Source: Halictus rubicundus (taxonomy: Eukaryota > Arthropoda > Insecta > Hymenoptera > Halictidae). Taken from it: a DNA stretch of 64,000 nucleotides. Positions 38,006 through 50,784 of this stretch are shown here, piece by piece (positions within the stretch are counted from its first letter, which is position 1; each line of letters opens with the position of its first letter). A program made the translations under genes and the position numbers. The notes beneath the pieces were generated by a model that had not been told where the DNA came from, made no database searches, and saw only the letters and a list, made by a program, of their open reading frames with translations. The stretch covers positions 11,132,310-11,196,309 of the forward strand of contig NC_135152.1 in assembly GCF_050948215.1 (NCBI RefSeq), read 5' to 3'.

Positions 38006-38464
38006 CCCTCCCTCTGCATACTGGGTCGTTCATGTTCGCGACTATTTTGTTTACTGTTCTGGGTTGTAAAAAAATCTAGAAAAATTCTAGAATAAGTATT
38101 GAAGTCCCTATTTTAATATATAATCGTTGGAACATACAATATTTAAAGCATTAACTCTTAACGCTCCGACTATTAATTGTGAATATACCGGCAACTCCAA
38201 CATATTCTCATCATACTTCGACTTGCAAGTTTTTAAGTGTCAGATTTTAAATACTACAATGACGTGTAAATAGTAAGATTAAAGTCATCCAAAACAATCT
38301 TTGTTCATCTCAGAAGTAATATAATTTTGATTACAACATTTATATTAATCGGTCGCACATCGGTGGTGCCTGAGAGGCACACTTGGAGCGTTAAGGGTTA
38401 ATGGGAGAAAGTAAATATTACAAAGGAAGAAAGTAAACGACCCAGAAGGATCGCCCACGAAGGG
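38006..38464. mobile_element. TTAA-flanked MITE, outer element of a nest
   Basis: TTAA occurs at 38002-38005 and 38465-38468. The inverted ends share CCCT and, a little further in, CTGGGTCGTT (38021-38030) against AACGACCCAG on the right (38438-38447). A second MITE (38162-38390) lies inside, so the original element was about 225-230 bp. The TTAA target fits piggyBac-type transposition. Confidence 0.6.
38162..38390. mobile_element. TTAA-flanked MITE nested in another
   Basis: TTAA occurs at 38158-38161 and 38391-38394. The ends are CGCTCCGA at the left and TTGGAGCG at the right (CGCTCCAA inverted). It lies wholly inside 38006-38464, so it is the younger insertion. The terminal repeats are short and there is no frame. 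Confidence 0.6.
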
Positions 38465-38875
38465 TTAATTTAACCCCACCTATTTCGCGGAGGGTTAAAA
38501 CAGTGTCCACGCACTTTTGACCGGCAGCGTGCGTCACCAAAGTTCTCAGTCCTCTCTGTTGTTCCTTATAGTTGCTGATAAGCGAATACCCGCGCGTCGC
38601 GACGCATCCTCCCGCAAAGAAACGCGTCGGTACGCGGAGGATTCGGAGGAACCGCGGTCACGGAAATTTCGAGCTCGACGTGGAATCGTCAGGAATCGAT
38701 CGTCGCTCGTCGGAAGCAACAGTTCGACGCGTAATCGCCGGATCGAGGCCGCGGAGCGTGCGATTCGACGATCAAAGAAGCGGAATGGAGCGGACGTGAA
38801 ACGGCGCGAGTTAAGTCGCGGGGGTTGGCGAGGAAGTCGCGAGCAGCCGGCGACATTTCCGACTCGTTTCGAGTG

Positions 38876-39059
<184 letters not shown>

Positions 39060-39065
39060 CGCGCG

Positions 39066-41779
39066 GATAAAAGCGTAGGCATTATAGATCGAGGACCGAA
39101 GGCGATCAAAAAAGCTCGCGCGTGATAATGGCAGCGGGCGAGGTGAAAATATGAAAAGCAGCCGCGAGAGGGTGGCGACGGGCGCGCGCAAAATCGCCGA
39201 GTCGTCGGGCTGCACGCCGGATTGCTTTCGAGCGAAAGCTTTCGGCTGGTTCGGACTTTTGCGACGACGGTGCACACGTTGCTGGCATTGTTTGGCAACC
39301 GGCTCATCGTCGAGAGCCTCTTGAAAAATCGCCGCGAACTTCGCGAGCAGCCGCGAGATCGATACCCGGCTCTCCTAGCTACGGATACACGTGTACGTCC
39401 TGGGTCTAAAAAGTAATGAGACCCTATTAGGTTTGTTGTTGTGTACAGGACAACACATTTGAAGTAATGCGTCCGGTTCTTTCGCGGATTACAAATAAAA
39501 TTTGTTCCGTTTACGGGGAAACATCCCGTGGTGGTCGCTGACCAGACAAACTGCTTAGGAACCGATGCATGAATCGCAGCACGTTTCAACCTGGTGTATG
39601 CTACCGCTGTTATGGTCTCTGATGACACAGCGATCGCGCGAAACTTCCTGCTCGACGTCGAGGCAGAGCGTTCCGCCGACGTCGACTCGCGTTCGCCACC
39701 CTTATTTCGCGATCCATTGTTCCACGCGCTGATTTTACATCGTTGCGAGGCTGCGGGGGGTGGCATTACGCCGGTGGCAGGGTATCGCGTAACGCGGCGC
39801 TCACCGTTTTGAAAAGGTAATGCGATTCATAACGGGGGAGTCGCGATGCGTTCCCTCGGCCCCTGCCGGGACGCACCGGCGAAAATATCCGACGCTTACG
39901 ACCGTTAATAATCATAAAAATGCTAATGTTAATGACGCCGAGTGGGGGGTGGTAGAGAGAGCGCCGAGAGGTATTAATGGAGAACGGCCGGCCTGGGACA
40001 CAATAATAAGAATAATGAAAACAACGGCGACGGTAATGAGAACGATAATAGCAAGGGGAAACAGAGGCGACGCGGACAGTATTGTAAGCGTAAGAGGGCA
40101 AGACGTTCGGGCTACTGTGAAATTGTTTAACGAGATCAGCCGAGCATGATTCGGGGCCGAAGGAACACCCCCTCCCCCAACCCCGCTTTCTCATACCTGT
40201 TTATTAGAGTCAATGTTATAAGTAGACCGTGGATATTAAGCATTTGCAATAAAAATGGATTAATTTCGAAACAGAGGAAATATTTCAAGAATTTAAAAAT
40301 GTAAATGTACAGTAGTTTTGCATAAAAATCCGCAGTCTAGTCGTACGAAACACATGTCGAGTCTGAGACATAATTGCACGTGAAGGGGTGAGTAGTGGCA
40401 AAGAAATTCAAACGTTGTGCTATAGAATCCGCGAGGGTGCGTTCTAAGAGGATTGTGTTTCTTTCTTTCAACGCCCACCCCAGAACCGCAGGAGAATAAA
40501 AATCTCATTAGACCCCATTAGTTACCTTCACAACCCAAGAAACATTTCCAAAACGTTTTTCCATTTTCCGTGTTGCTCGGGATAGATTTTTCGCGCTGTA
40601 TCGCGACTCGCGAACAGGAACGGCGTCGATATCGATTAAACAAACACGGTCCTCGCGCGGCGTCGCGTCGCTGGGAAGAATCGAGGGCCGGCATTGTCCC
40701 GTCGTTTATTTTTATTGCATTTCATTTCACCGGGTGGAGGACTCGATCTCTACGCCCCCGTTACGTCCGTTCGCTCCCTTGAAAACCGATGACGACTCGC
40801 CGGGGCGAGAATACGCGCGGACTGTTTTCCGAATCACGACCGCTACTCGAGAGAATCCTTCCCGTCGGATATCATTCCGCCGCTCAGCGGGAATAAATCC
40901 TATCTGGCGGCGGAAGTGGATCGTTTCCGCGAACGTCGTTTCCCCTCCCTCTCGTAAAGTCGACGCGTCTTTGCGGAGGGCGGCCGCCACACGTTCCCAT
41001 ATCTCTTATTTTTTTTCCCCCTGTGGAACGCGTGGAAACTCCTACTACCGAAAACATTTTCCCGACGGGTAACCTCTCAACCTCTCGCTTTGGGAAGAGG
41101 AGCATCGGGATAAACGTTCCGCGATGTAAGAGACGACGGAAATGAAGACAATGGGCGGGAGACATTCTCTCGCAACCCCGGCATCTCCAGTGGCACTGCA
41201 ATGGTCCAAGATACGAATACACTGTCCAGATGTTCTTAGGTCCCTGCGAAGGTGCACTCGCAGGTGGCTTGCTGATGAGGATGTTGCGACGAGGAACAAG
41301 TACTGTACAGAGATCGCAAGTTGCATCTACAGCAGAGGCGTTCTTCTTCTTCCCCACTTCTTCCTTTCGATCCCACTCCTATCGGCGAGCCAACCAATTG
41401 AGGCCCGTGTGCCCCCATTCAGGACTTTACGGCTCCTTCACAATGCTTCACTATACTTTCTCTAAACGACATCAGTTCAATGGAGTGGACGGATGGCGCG
41501 GAAATCGGGGAAGAAACTAAATGTGACGGGACACAATTTGGACAGCTCTGATCTACATACTAAACAGCATAAGGAGGCAAGGGACCTAGGGTGACTCTAC
41601 GTGATCTCATCTAAGGAGCTTCTTCGTCGACTAGATTATTTATAATACAATTTATATCATCTACATGAGTTTGCTAGTTCTCCCACTATTAAGAGGATCT
41701 CCTAATCCAGAATCTCGGAAAAATTAAATTTCCTCTTTCTTTGCATTTTCTATAAGTACGATATGTGTGCAAAACTGTT
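39066..41779. other. CpG-rich intergenic block
   Basis: Several overlapping frames of 100-157 codons occur on both strands (39766-40194, 40734-41072, 40884-41357), rich in Arg, Pro and Ser, with no family match. They reflect base composition. Part of 41093-41140 (GAGGAGCATCGGGATAAACG) is repeated near 42760-42800. Confidence 0.4.
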
Positions 41780-41985
41780 TCGGATCAGTGGAAAGATCGG
41801 AATCATGGCAACCGATCCGTGCTTCTTCAAAAAGTACTCTCTAAAACAATATATTACTCATGTAATTTTGATTATTTTTACTTGAAAGAAATCGTACACG
41901 TGCTTCAAATAGCCATGAATATGTGTACAAAATCCCGATGCAAAAGGTTAAATAGTTATTCCGAAAAAATTCGTACAGAACCGGT
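41780..41985. repeat. Dispersed repeat D, copy 1
   Basis: Aligns with 50785-50985 over about 200 bp: GATCAGTGGAAAGATCGGAA, GGCAACCG, TACTCTCTAAAACAATAT, ACTCATGTAATTTTGATTAT, ATGTGTACAAAATCC, GATGCAAAAGGTTAAATAG. Identity is about 75% by eye. No ends or duplications are evident. Confidence 0.65.
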
Positions 41986-42139
41986 CTCGAGAATCAGAGT
42001 GTTAAGAATGGGTTCTCGGAGATCTTCAATTGTCCCTCTGGTCATTTCGCGTGCAATATTCTCGTGGACGGACAGTAGGTTAGATCCTAGTCAATTGGTG
42101 GGAGTCGCTGGTAGAGGCACAGGAGAGGGGGAAGAGATA

Positions 42140-42459
42140 CAGTAAATTCTCATTAAGAGTCAGTGGCAACCTTACAATTTGGAGTCCGTGGAACTACCCA
42201 CACCACCGCGGTGAGGGGCCGAACCTAGAGTGCCGTCTCTCGAGCTACGTGCAACATTGTATCGGTGAAAGACAATTTCTCAGTCTTCTTGTCACTATCG
42301 CTTAGTAGTCATAGGCTTTTATGACATGTAGACGGATATGACTCTTAGGTTTCCAGCGTGCCCTGTGTATTTCAAATGCGACGCTCGGCGACAACCTCAG
42401 ATTTCGTCTAAGAGTCAGTCACCAGAACGGCGCAACTGACTCGTAACGAGAATTCACTG
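42140..42459. mobile_element. 320-bp MITE with 25-bp terminal inverted repeats
   Basis: TA flanks both ends (42138-42139 and 42460-42461). The left end begins CAGTAAATTCTCATTAAGAG and the inverted right end begins CAGTGAATTCTCGTTACGAG; both continue into TCAGT, so 22 of 25 bases match. The CAGT start and TA duplication fit pogo or Tc1-type elements. The start CAGTGAATTCTC also resembles the 30188 element, so the two families may be related. There is no transposase. Confidence 0.8.
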
Positions 42460-45400
42460 TAGTGCTGCGAAGAAGAAGGCGTATAAACGCTAGGTTTGCG
42501 GGACTCGTCGGAATGAGGGTTTCTAATATTTTGAATTTACAATTACTCCATAAACATACTTCTTTGCGTACATCTCGTGGCTAAAAATGTTGATAGGCCG
42601 TTATTTTGCTAAAGCAATGTGAAATAGTCAGTTTTAGTGCTTCGTAAAGCTAGCGCGAATAAAAGTAATTATATTTCCGCGAGGAAAGTATCTTTCGGGA
42701 ATAAACCATATTCCCGTCCTAAAAGTTTTACAGTAGCCTCAGCCTCTCACTTCAGAGAAGAGGAGCATCGTGAAACGGGATAACCGTTCCGCGGTGTCTA
42801 CGATCGTTCGAATAGTTTTCCGTTACGATCGGGGCGCGCGATAAAAGACAGAAGGGGTTGAAATACCGCGAGTACGAACTCCTACGCGAGATACGTAATT
42901 TTATCGATCTCCTCTCGTCGTCGGTTCGTTTCCGCACGTACGGCGGCGATTCCGCGCGACGCGGCGCGGCGCGGCGGCGTCGCGACGTCGAAAGAGCGCA
43001 AAGGGACGCGTTCCTCTCCGCGAGTGTACAAAGAAAGAAGCGGAAAAAAACGACGACGACGACGGGCACGAGTAGAAACGAAGAAAAAGTAATTCTATTG
43101 ATCCGGATACTCCGGGCCTCGCTCTGTTCCACCGACGTGACGGATAAATCTAACATTTAGCCTCGCGTACACCAGCGCAGCGTATCTACAGGTGGACAGG
43201 CGCCTGCGCAGTTTTCGCGGACAGGTTTTTCGTGGATGTCACTCACACCTGCCTGACTCGGGGGTATGTAGCTACCCTGTCTCTCTGCGTATTCATCCGG
43301 CTCGTGCTGCTCGCACTTGCAGCCACCGCCAGGACAGGGGGATTCTTCAATTCAACCTGGATGTCTCCCTCCCCTATGTCTCCCATCCCCTTTCGCGCTC
43401 GCCACCCGCGTTTTTGACGCTCGTGGCCTCGTTTACGCATCTTTTGGTACCGTAATAACAACCGTCGGTTATGGTCCTGCCGGATATTAACCGCCGGCGC
43501 ACGCGATCTTCCGCTTTCAATATAAAAAAGAAAAAACCATCTCCCTTTGGAAAACAACCCGCCGTCACGGGTCTTTGTGTTTGTTGGTCTCGTTGTCGGC
43601 GCCGGGTTTGTTGATGTTTGATCGAGAAAGTTAGATTAGGAAAGAGACCTTGGTCCCGGCCGATTAGTATGCCGTGACGCGCGTGTTTAAACGGCGCACG
43701 GCGTATTGTTTTAACAAGTACTGACCGGAATAACGTACAACACCGAACACTGTCCAAAGTGTAACAACGCTACTAACAATTTCTAGGCCTAAGTCAATCG
43801 CATCAAGGAGTACTGGATAGCGTACTAGGTGGTAGCCAGGTGTTACACCGAACAGCTTCGCGAAGGTAAACATCAAGGTTGCCAAGTGTGGATCATTGTA
43901 CTCACTTTCGCGCGACTGGTTCCGTAGACTGGTTCGCAGTAATAGTCTTCGCGGGCACTAGCACAACCCCGTGTATCTACACTATCCACCTGTGCTCTTG
44001 TCAGTGACACCGGACCCCCTTGTCCATCCTCGCATCGGTGTATCGGCACGGTTCGCGATCCGATCGAAATGTGATCCAGGCGTCTCGATCTCGAACAGTC
44101 GGAGTTGTTATTTTGGTTCCCGGTTGTCTGTTAGGCACCGAAACGTTCGAGCTACGTGGAGATTAAGAATCGCATGTTTTGTATCGTGTCTCGTGGGCTG
44201 TCGATCTCGCGGATCGTCGCGGCATCGTTCGTGATCGAGGATCGAGGCGATGAAATCGAGTGTCGAGGCGATCTCGCGCGTGTGTTGTTATGTGCGCGCG
44301 TGGTGTCGGGGTTGGTGTGTGTGTTGGGATGAAACCTACCGACCGCAGTGATAGCTTGGGGTGCACTGAGCATGAGGAGAGGGTAGGAAAGCGACGTGAG
44401 CCCCGAGACAACCTAACCCGACGGCGGCAGTGGCGCAGCGTGCACACCTAAACGCGACTGCGCACCCCCGCGGTCTCGCTCAAACTTTTCCGGCGATTTA
44501 GGCAATTAGGAAGTAAAACGGGAACCGGATTAACTAATGTGCTCGATTCCGATCGGATCGCTGTTACTTTCGCGGCTGAGACCCTCGGTCCGACACCACC
44601 ACCACCTCACCCCCGCCTCCCGATACCCAATGGGATCTCTTTCTTACCCTGGATTTAATCGAAGGGGATGAACGGGGTTCTGCGGTCAACCGGATCCGAA
44701 CTTTCACGGAGTTTTAACACCGTGGCCCCCGGATATATCGGCGGCCGATCCGTGCACACACCGGGGTTTGTTAACGTTCGAATCAATTAGCCGCAATGAA
44801 ACGATCGGCTGTTCCGCGCTGCCTGGTCTTGGGAACGGGAAATGGAAAGGAAGTAAAAGGATTACATGGTTTAGCCTCGAACCCGAGTCCCATTATTTCG
44901 GCTACCCGGAATTTGTGGACGATACGGTGCCTGAGAAATGGACGGTGACATTTACGGTGTAAGTGAATTATTTGTGGAAAATATATTATCGAGATTACTG
45001 TATATCCAACAGAAATGATTTGTAGAATCTGTAGTAGTTTAATAGAAATCGTAATATTAGTTTCGGCTTTGTGTAAACATATAAGGTTTCACTTACTGCT
45101 TCTTTAAGCATTGTTGGTATTGTTTATAAGAATTCAGGCTCTATAATAAGGATATTTATAGCTTATGAGTATGTTGTGTTTGTGGGGGTTGTTTTCGATT
45201 TTGACTATCATTTGTAAAATCAAGTGACAAATTAGTTATATCTGTGTCGATAATTCAGATTTTGATTCTATGAACCAACGTTAATATCTTTGCAAGGCAA
45301 CTCTGAATTATGATAAACAATCACATATGAATAACTATTTAAGCATGTAAGTGTTCTATTTTCAGGTAAGCATCGTGTATCGTGTATCGTGTACGGGGTT

Positions 45401-45500
45401 CAGAGTCGTATCTTTATCATTTATCATAGGTGTGTGGTCTAAAGTTCTCGTGGATCTAGTTGCAACATTTATCGTTCGTCAGAGTAGAGGGCGTAAGAAA
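42460..45500. promoter_or_regulatory. CpG-rich block upstream of PISD, possible promoter region
   Basis: 42770-44700 is dense in CpG, with purine/pyrimidine runs such as GTGTGTTGTTATGTGCGCGCG near 44281 split by short interruptions. No coding exon is recognised. A good donor GGT/GTAAGTG at 44959 could end a non-coding first exon spliced to the PISD acceptor at 46452. This is inference. Confidence 0.3.
45352..45374 (+). promoter_or_regulatory. Possible recursive splice site (zero-length exon)
   Basis: The sequence TCTATTTTCAG is followed at once by GTAAGC (junction 45365/45366), so a good acceptor abuts a good donor. This is the arrangement of ratchet points known from long insect introns. 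It lies between a candidate donor at 44959 and the PISD acceptor at 46452. A chance match is quite possible, since the enclosing intron would be only about 1.5 kb. Confidence 0.25.
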
Positions 45501-45509
45501 TCTAGTTGT

Positions 45510-45935
45510 TGTTAACAATGTCGGTATTTCAGATCGTGAGACACGAAACCCCAAATGGTAATTGATCACTCCTATACCTCGTCTGTGATAACAATTAGGA
45601 AAGAAACCATTTGCTGACATAGCATTGGAAGACGAAGTCCTTCCCAACGTTGTTCCCTTCTCTGCACCTCTACTACTTCACTCTTGTAGATCCCCTTCCC
45701 CTTTTTTCTAAATTGTTTTTATTCAAATTGAGATTTTATTCGAACAATGACCAATACTGCTTTCTGTGTTGCAGTCTTGTGTAGTTCACTGACTAACTGT
45801 TCAAACTATGTAGAGGTTGCTACGAAACAGCTGATTTTTAGCGATGTCGGTATTTCAGAACATGTGACATGAAACCCCATACGGTGATCGGTCTACTCCC
45901 ATACATGGTATCTCTACTCTGTGGTCAAACTAATA
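45510..45935. repeat. Diverged direct repeat pair
   Basis: The block ATGTCGGTATTTCAGA, GTGA, GACAC/GACAT, GAAACCCCA, GGTAAT or GGTGAT, ATC, CTCCTATAC or CTCCCATAC occurs at about 45518-45600 and again at 45844-45925, 326 bp apart. It lies in the region upstream of PISD. Confidence 0.6.
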
Positions 45936-46440
45936 GATGGCGTTTATTAAATAGATAGTGTTAAAGTTTTATCAGGTTTTATACATTTTTATATCGACTC
46001 AAGTTTATAAAGCCTTTTGTTCTACTTCACTTTCTCTGTTTCGAATTTTTATAATTGTTCGCAAGACGTTAAAGTATGTATATTTCAATTAAACGGATAC
46101 CTATTCGATAAGACACTCTTGAGATGATCAACTAATTTAATTTAGAGCCGTATTGTGTAATACTTAATACACGGAATTTGTTTTGTTAAATACGATTTAT
46201 CAATGTGATTGAAGTACTCTATTCGAAGAAATTTATATCGCGTGCATTGTTGATAGAAACAGATAGAAATTAATATAAAATCGAAGTTAACCTAGAATTG
46301 TTACAAAACTACTGATTTCTTATAACATAGTTTCCCTTTTTATGAAGATGACTGGTTACAGGATTGTTAGGTTCATTCAACACATGAGGTTTGTGACATT
46401 ATTATCAAGAGAACAAAACGTTTCACTGTTTAAAATGTTT

Positions 46441-46452
46441 GACATTTTTTAG
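46441..46452 (+). promoter_or_regulatory. Probable splice acceptor of the first PISD coding exon
   Basis: The run ACATTTTTTAG ends at 46452, 47 bases before the PISD start codon. It suggests that the start-codon exon begins at 46453 with a short 5' UTR and that at least one exon lies upstream. A well-formed donor, GGT/GTAAGTG, occurs at 44959 and could pair with it, but this pairing is only inference. Confidence 0.4.
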
Positions 46453-46498
46453 AAGAAACCCTTACAAATGTTGTACAGATATACGTTCAAGAGGATCT

Positions 46499-48166
46499 AT
46501 GAGAGTAATGATAAGTCAAAGATTGTTAAGGAGATATAGCTCAAATGCAACAGAACATAAAACTAAATCCTGGTATTCCTTTGTAAGATGGGAATGGGGC
46601 TTACCTATCGGAACATCGTTATCGTTGTGGGGAATATTACAATGGAGGCATTTAAAATATCCAGAAGCAACTGAGAATGCCAATGTGTATGAGCCAATCA
46701 ATGTTTTTGTGGTATAGTTTTTTTTTGCTAAAATAGATTTATCATTTTATGTATCATTTCGTAGAACCATTATCATAAGTAGCTGAACCTTACTAATCAG
46801 AGCAGATACTTATTTCAGTTTCTTTTTCTAGGTGAAATGTTCTTATTACCTGCCACTTCGGATTATAAGTAGACTATGGGGTTGGTTAGCTAGCTTAGAG
46901 CTACCAGTTGTTTTGAGACCAACTTTATATGGATTTTACGCAAGAACATTTCATGCCAATCTAGATGAAATCGATGCAGACCTGTCTGAGTTTCCAAGTC
47001 TTGTTGATTTCTTTGTTAGACCACTTAAAAATGGTGTGAGGCCTATTGATCATAAAACAAGTATTGTAAGTACATTGTATTTAAGTATTAACAACTTTGT
47101 CTTTGTTACTTAACTTATATGGCATCATACTCATATACATTTTAATTGCAGGTTTCACCTTCTGATGGAAGAGTATTACATTTTGGTCCAGTAACAGGGT
47201 GTCAAGTGGAACAAGTTAAAGGGGTAACTTATAATCTCAGACACTTTTTGGGAGACATAAGTACATTCCCCTCTGATCAACCTTTAAAATTCACACCAGA
47301 AGATGATGACGCTTATGTGAAATCACTTTTGAAAAATCCAAAAAATCAACTTTATCAATTAATAGTCTATTTAGCTCCTGGAGATTATCATAGATTCCAT
47401 AGTTCCACCGATTGGGAGATAGAGTACCGTAGACATTTTCAAGGTATACACAACTTTTGCTTTTCAATTTTTTATAGATTACCCTAAAAATACAAACATT
47501 TTTCTTTTATGTATAAAGTAGTGAGGAGTCAAGTTAGCTGTTTTAAATGGACCACTATATTTTTTTGTGCTACGTAATATTTCGTTTCACAGAAGGACAT
47601 AAAATAAGTGAAAATCTGAGAGTGACATGGCATCTCTTGACCTTGTTATCTCCCCTGCTACTTCATCCATAAAAAGATACTTATACTTTTAGTCTCTCTT
47701 GAAATATTCCACATAGAATTAAAATGGACATAGTGCATAAATTTAATTTTTTTTTTCAGGGAAGCTGTTGAGTGTCAATCCAAGAGTAGCTAAATACTTG
47801 CCAGACTTATTTTCGTTAAACGAACGTGTAGTATACGTGGGAAAATGGGCAGGTGGTTTTATGGCTTACACTGCAGTAGGAGCGACGAATGTGGGTTCCA
47901 TAAAAGTTTATTGTGATAGAGCACTGCAGACAAATACGATTATGTGGCCAGAAGCGAAGCATTGGAACGATGCTAGTTTAGGGTGTGCGCGTGTCGGTAA
48001 AGGAGAATTATTTGGAGAGTTTAGAATGGGATCTACGGTTGTGTTGTTGTTTGAAGCTCCGAAGGATTTGCAGTTTTGCATAGAGGCTGGACAAACGATA
48101 AAGATGGGTCAAGCTGTAACTCAGTGTACCGTTGGCACCGAGGAGAAACATTCACGTTCTTTATGA
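46499..48166 (+). CDS. PISD: Phosphatidylserine decarboxylase, mitochondrial
   Basis: Coding exons are 46499-46711, 46832-47065, 47152-47443 and 47760-48166, all with GT-AG introns (120, 86 and 316 bp) and matching phases, giving 381 residues. The enzyme converts phosphatidylserine to phosphatidylethanolamine on the inner mitochondrial membrane through a pyruvoyl group made by self-cleavage. The N-terminus (RLLRRYSS) looks like a mitochondrial presequence and residues 34-49 are a likely membrane anchor. Catalytic features are PSDG (Asp154), APGDYHRFH (His229 and His232) and the self-cleavage site MGST, where Ser338 would become the pyruvoyl group. VEQVKGVTYNL, VGATNVGSI and LLFEAPKD are strong family matches. 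Most homologues known to me have LGST at the cleavage site, so the Met is a small departure. The ATG at 46499 is the first in frame after a stop at 46394; a T-rich acceptor at 46452 suggests a further upstream, perhaps non-coding, exon. Confidence 0.95.
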
Positions 48167-48365
48167 CAAATAATCGATCTTGACACTCTCGACTGGAAAA
48201 ATGTTTGTAGAACAGACATATAACTGTTATACAGTAACTCGCTGATCTCATACGATAGTGATACACGATAAAAGACTCATCTTTGTTGGTATTGTTGTTG
48301 TCGTTGACATGTCTACACGCGAACGAAATAATTCTATTGAAGAACTAAACTATGGGGAACTATCA

Positions 48366-48371
48366 AATAAA
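48366..48371 (+). promoter_or_regulatory. Candidate poly(A) signals of PISD
   Basis: AATAAA occurs 200 bp after the PISD stop codon. A further overlapping pair sits at 48794-48803. Either could end the transcript; the first would give a short 3' UTR of about 0.2 kb and the second about 0.65 kb. Confidence 0.35.
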
Positions 48372-48803
48372 TGGCCAAACTCTCGAAACATTAAAATTGT
48401 TTGAAAGTTTTATAGACTTTATAAATGTAAACAATGAAGATTCTAGATAGATATCGTACAACACTCGATGAATCAGAATTATTTTTATCACGGATGTATA
48501 TATTTATAAAGATTACTTGAAAAAGTGACGGTTCAACGCACTTTCGAGGCAACTGCGTGCTATGTATATGTACTTCGATGTTCTCTCGAGGCATTTAAGG
48601 GTGTTGCGTTAACTATTATTACCACTTGCAACACTATACAACGGTTCAATGTTGTGATACTCAGCAAACATACGTATTAAATAAGCAACACTATAATGTG
48701 TATTAAAGTGTGTGTATATATGTAGGATAGGTACTTTCAAACTTTGTTAACACAATTTTGTATATGAATCTGAGAATATATGATGAAGAAAAGAATAAAT
48801 AAA

Positions 48804-50784
48804 TTGTATTTGTGCAAGAAAGACTTCGACGGTCGTTGCATTAATATCCCGACACGAATGAAGTTTCTAATAAAATATGTAGAAGTATTTTTTAACGTAA
48901 CAGGCTCGCGACTATAATTTTTAATCGAATTATACGTGAGCCTGCGTGAAAATTAGCAGGAAAAAAAATCGATCGAATTGAAGGCTTCCCTCATCTTGAT
49001 TTTGTCTCGCGTAAATACCTTGTATTCTCGGTGTAGGTGCTTGTAAGCCTTTAAAACTGTTAGAAGCCCCTCAGCGACCGTGTGCTATAGTCATCAATGG
49101 GTAGCTGTTTATGAAATGCGTTTCAATTAATGGGGATGTATTTTACATTTTTATTCAAACTAGAATTATATGTGTAAACATTGAGTAATCTCTAGGAATG
49201 ATTATTCACGACAAATTCATAACGATAAAGAATAGACTTTCCCAACGTGCACAAAATATTAAAAAAAAAGTCTAAACATATAGAAATAATATTGTGATAT
49301 TTTTTATTACTATGTAAAAGATCATTCTACTTTTTCTTTCTTTTTTTTTTGTGCATAGCGGTGCTCAAAAATGGAGTTTAATTAAATTAATTGATAAAGT
49401 GCAATATCGCGGCTTCAGTTCAGCGGTGTTGTAGTTTACAATAAATATAGTTCCCTCGTCCTAGGCGATTCGATATCGATGTTTTCAGAAAGTAGGTGAA
49501 GCTTAGGACACCTTCAGGCGCTTGACATAGTGTCGCCGGACAGCTACCGATGTAGCTTTATAGGTGCTAAGAAATTAGGGTCCTTTCGTGAAGAAAAATG
49601 GATACGGACGATTAATCACAGATATTGATCAAAAGGAGTCAATGAAAAATCGTACAAACGTTCACATGTGTCGATGCAAGGCGGCTTTTGCTTAGGGTCT
49701 TAAAAAAATGACACAGAGGACTCTATGACCGAATAAATGGCACCCTAAATTACTCTACAGTTTGAGAGCAACTTTGGATGATTTTAGAAACGTAAAATTT
49801 TAACGAAAAAATTTAGGCGTTATTTTAAAACAGATTTTCCAATCCTCACGGTATTCGAATCTTTAAGATCCTTCAATTACTTTAGACACTTAAAAATGTT
49901 TGAGATTTATAGGAATCCTAAAATTATTAGATAAATTAAATTTATAAATTTCCGAATTGTTTACCAGACCATCACAGAACAGTTGCATTGACAATAGGCT
50001 TGTCTGGTCAAGGTTCTGCAATTTCGAAGCGATACGGAATTGTAGTGCTCAGTTTCGTAACACTGATGTTCAGTGAATAATGGTTCTACAAGCCCAAAAT
50101 GGTCCGAAGTAGTTCTGGAATGCAGGGATGACTATTCCGATCCGAAACTACGGATGCATAGCTATTAATTCAAATACGAGAAGCTGATTGTACGTACCAG
50201 ACAACCATGATCGATCCATGAAATTATTTCTGCTACACGCAGGAATCTCGAATGATTGGTGTAAAATTACTTACATAATCCTGTGCATTTCTATATTCTG
50301 ATCTAATGTACGATCCAATCTATTTGCAACGTTAAAAAATATGGTGGGCGTCCCAAGTGTTTGGTTTACAGAGTTACGAGTTTACTATAGACAATTTCAT
50401 AGAATAAAATCACAAAATGATATTCCAGATTTTTGCAACATATTTTTGGACAATTATACGTCTAGGTTTAACAATTGATGTCTAATAATGTATGGGACTT
50501 CAAGTTGATGATGCCTAGGGGCTACAAAATTCGATACAGGAATTAATATTAATACAATTATTTGTACACTGACAATAAATTGAAACCTATTTAAGGAGGT
50601 ATTTTTTTCTTGCATTAATTTTTCATTATTTTTTTATCGTGCTGAAGGCCGAAGAATATAAAATAAATTGGTAATTTGGCATCGAAATGTCATCATTTTG
50701 TAAATAATCAAGATTATTTATTTCTTTTGGTTCGGGCCATAATTACATTCATACCGATTAATAAACAACTTCATTTTTTGTTTC
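48804..50784. other. Intergenic stretch between PISD and CNRIP1
   Basis: AT-rich. No gene, mobile element or tandem repeat was recognised here. Confidence 0.5.

Noticed and set aside
39405..39620. Possible mariner-type fragment around GTCTAAAAAGTAATGAGACC
   Set aside because: The start is reminiscent of some insect elements, but no terminal repeats, duplication or transposase could be confirmed.
40884..41357. 157-codon minus-strand frame
   Set aside because: CpG-rich DNA with overlapping frames on both strands, no recognisable domain and no splice context.
44768..44958. Coding first exon of PISD ending at the GTAAGTG donor
   Set aside because: The frame would join in phase to the 46453 exon, but it has no ATG, and the match could be chance (one in three). 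It was kept only as a possible non-coding exon.
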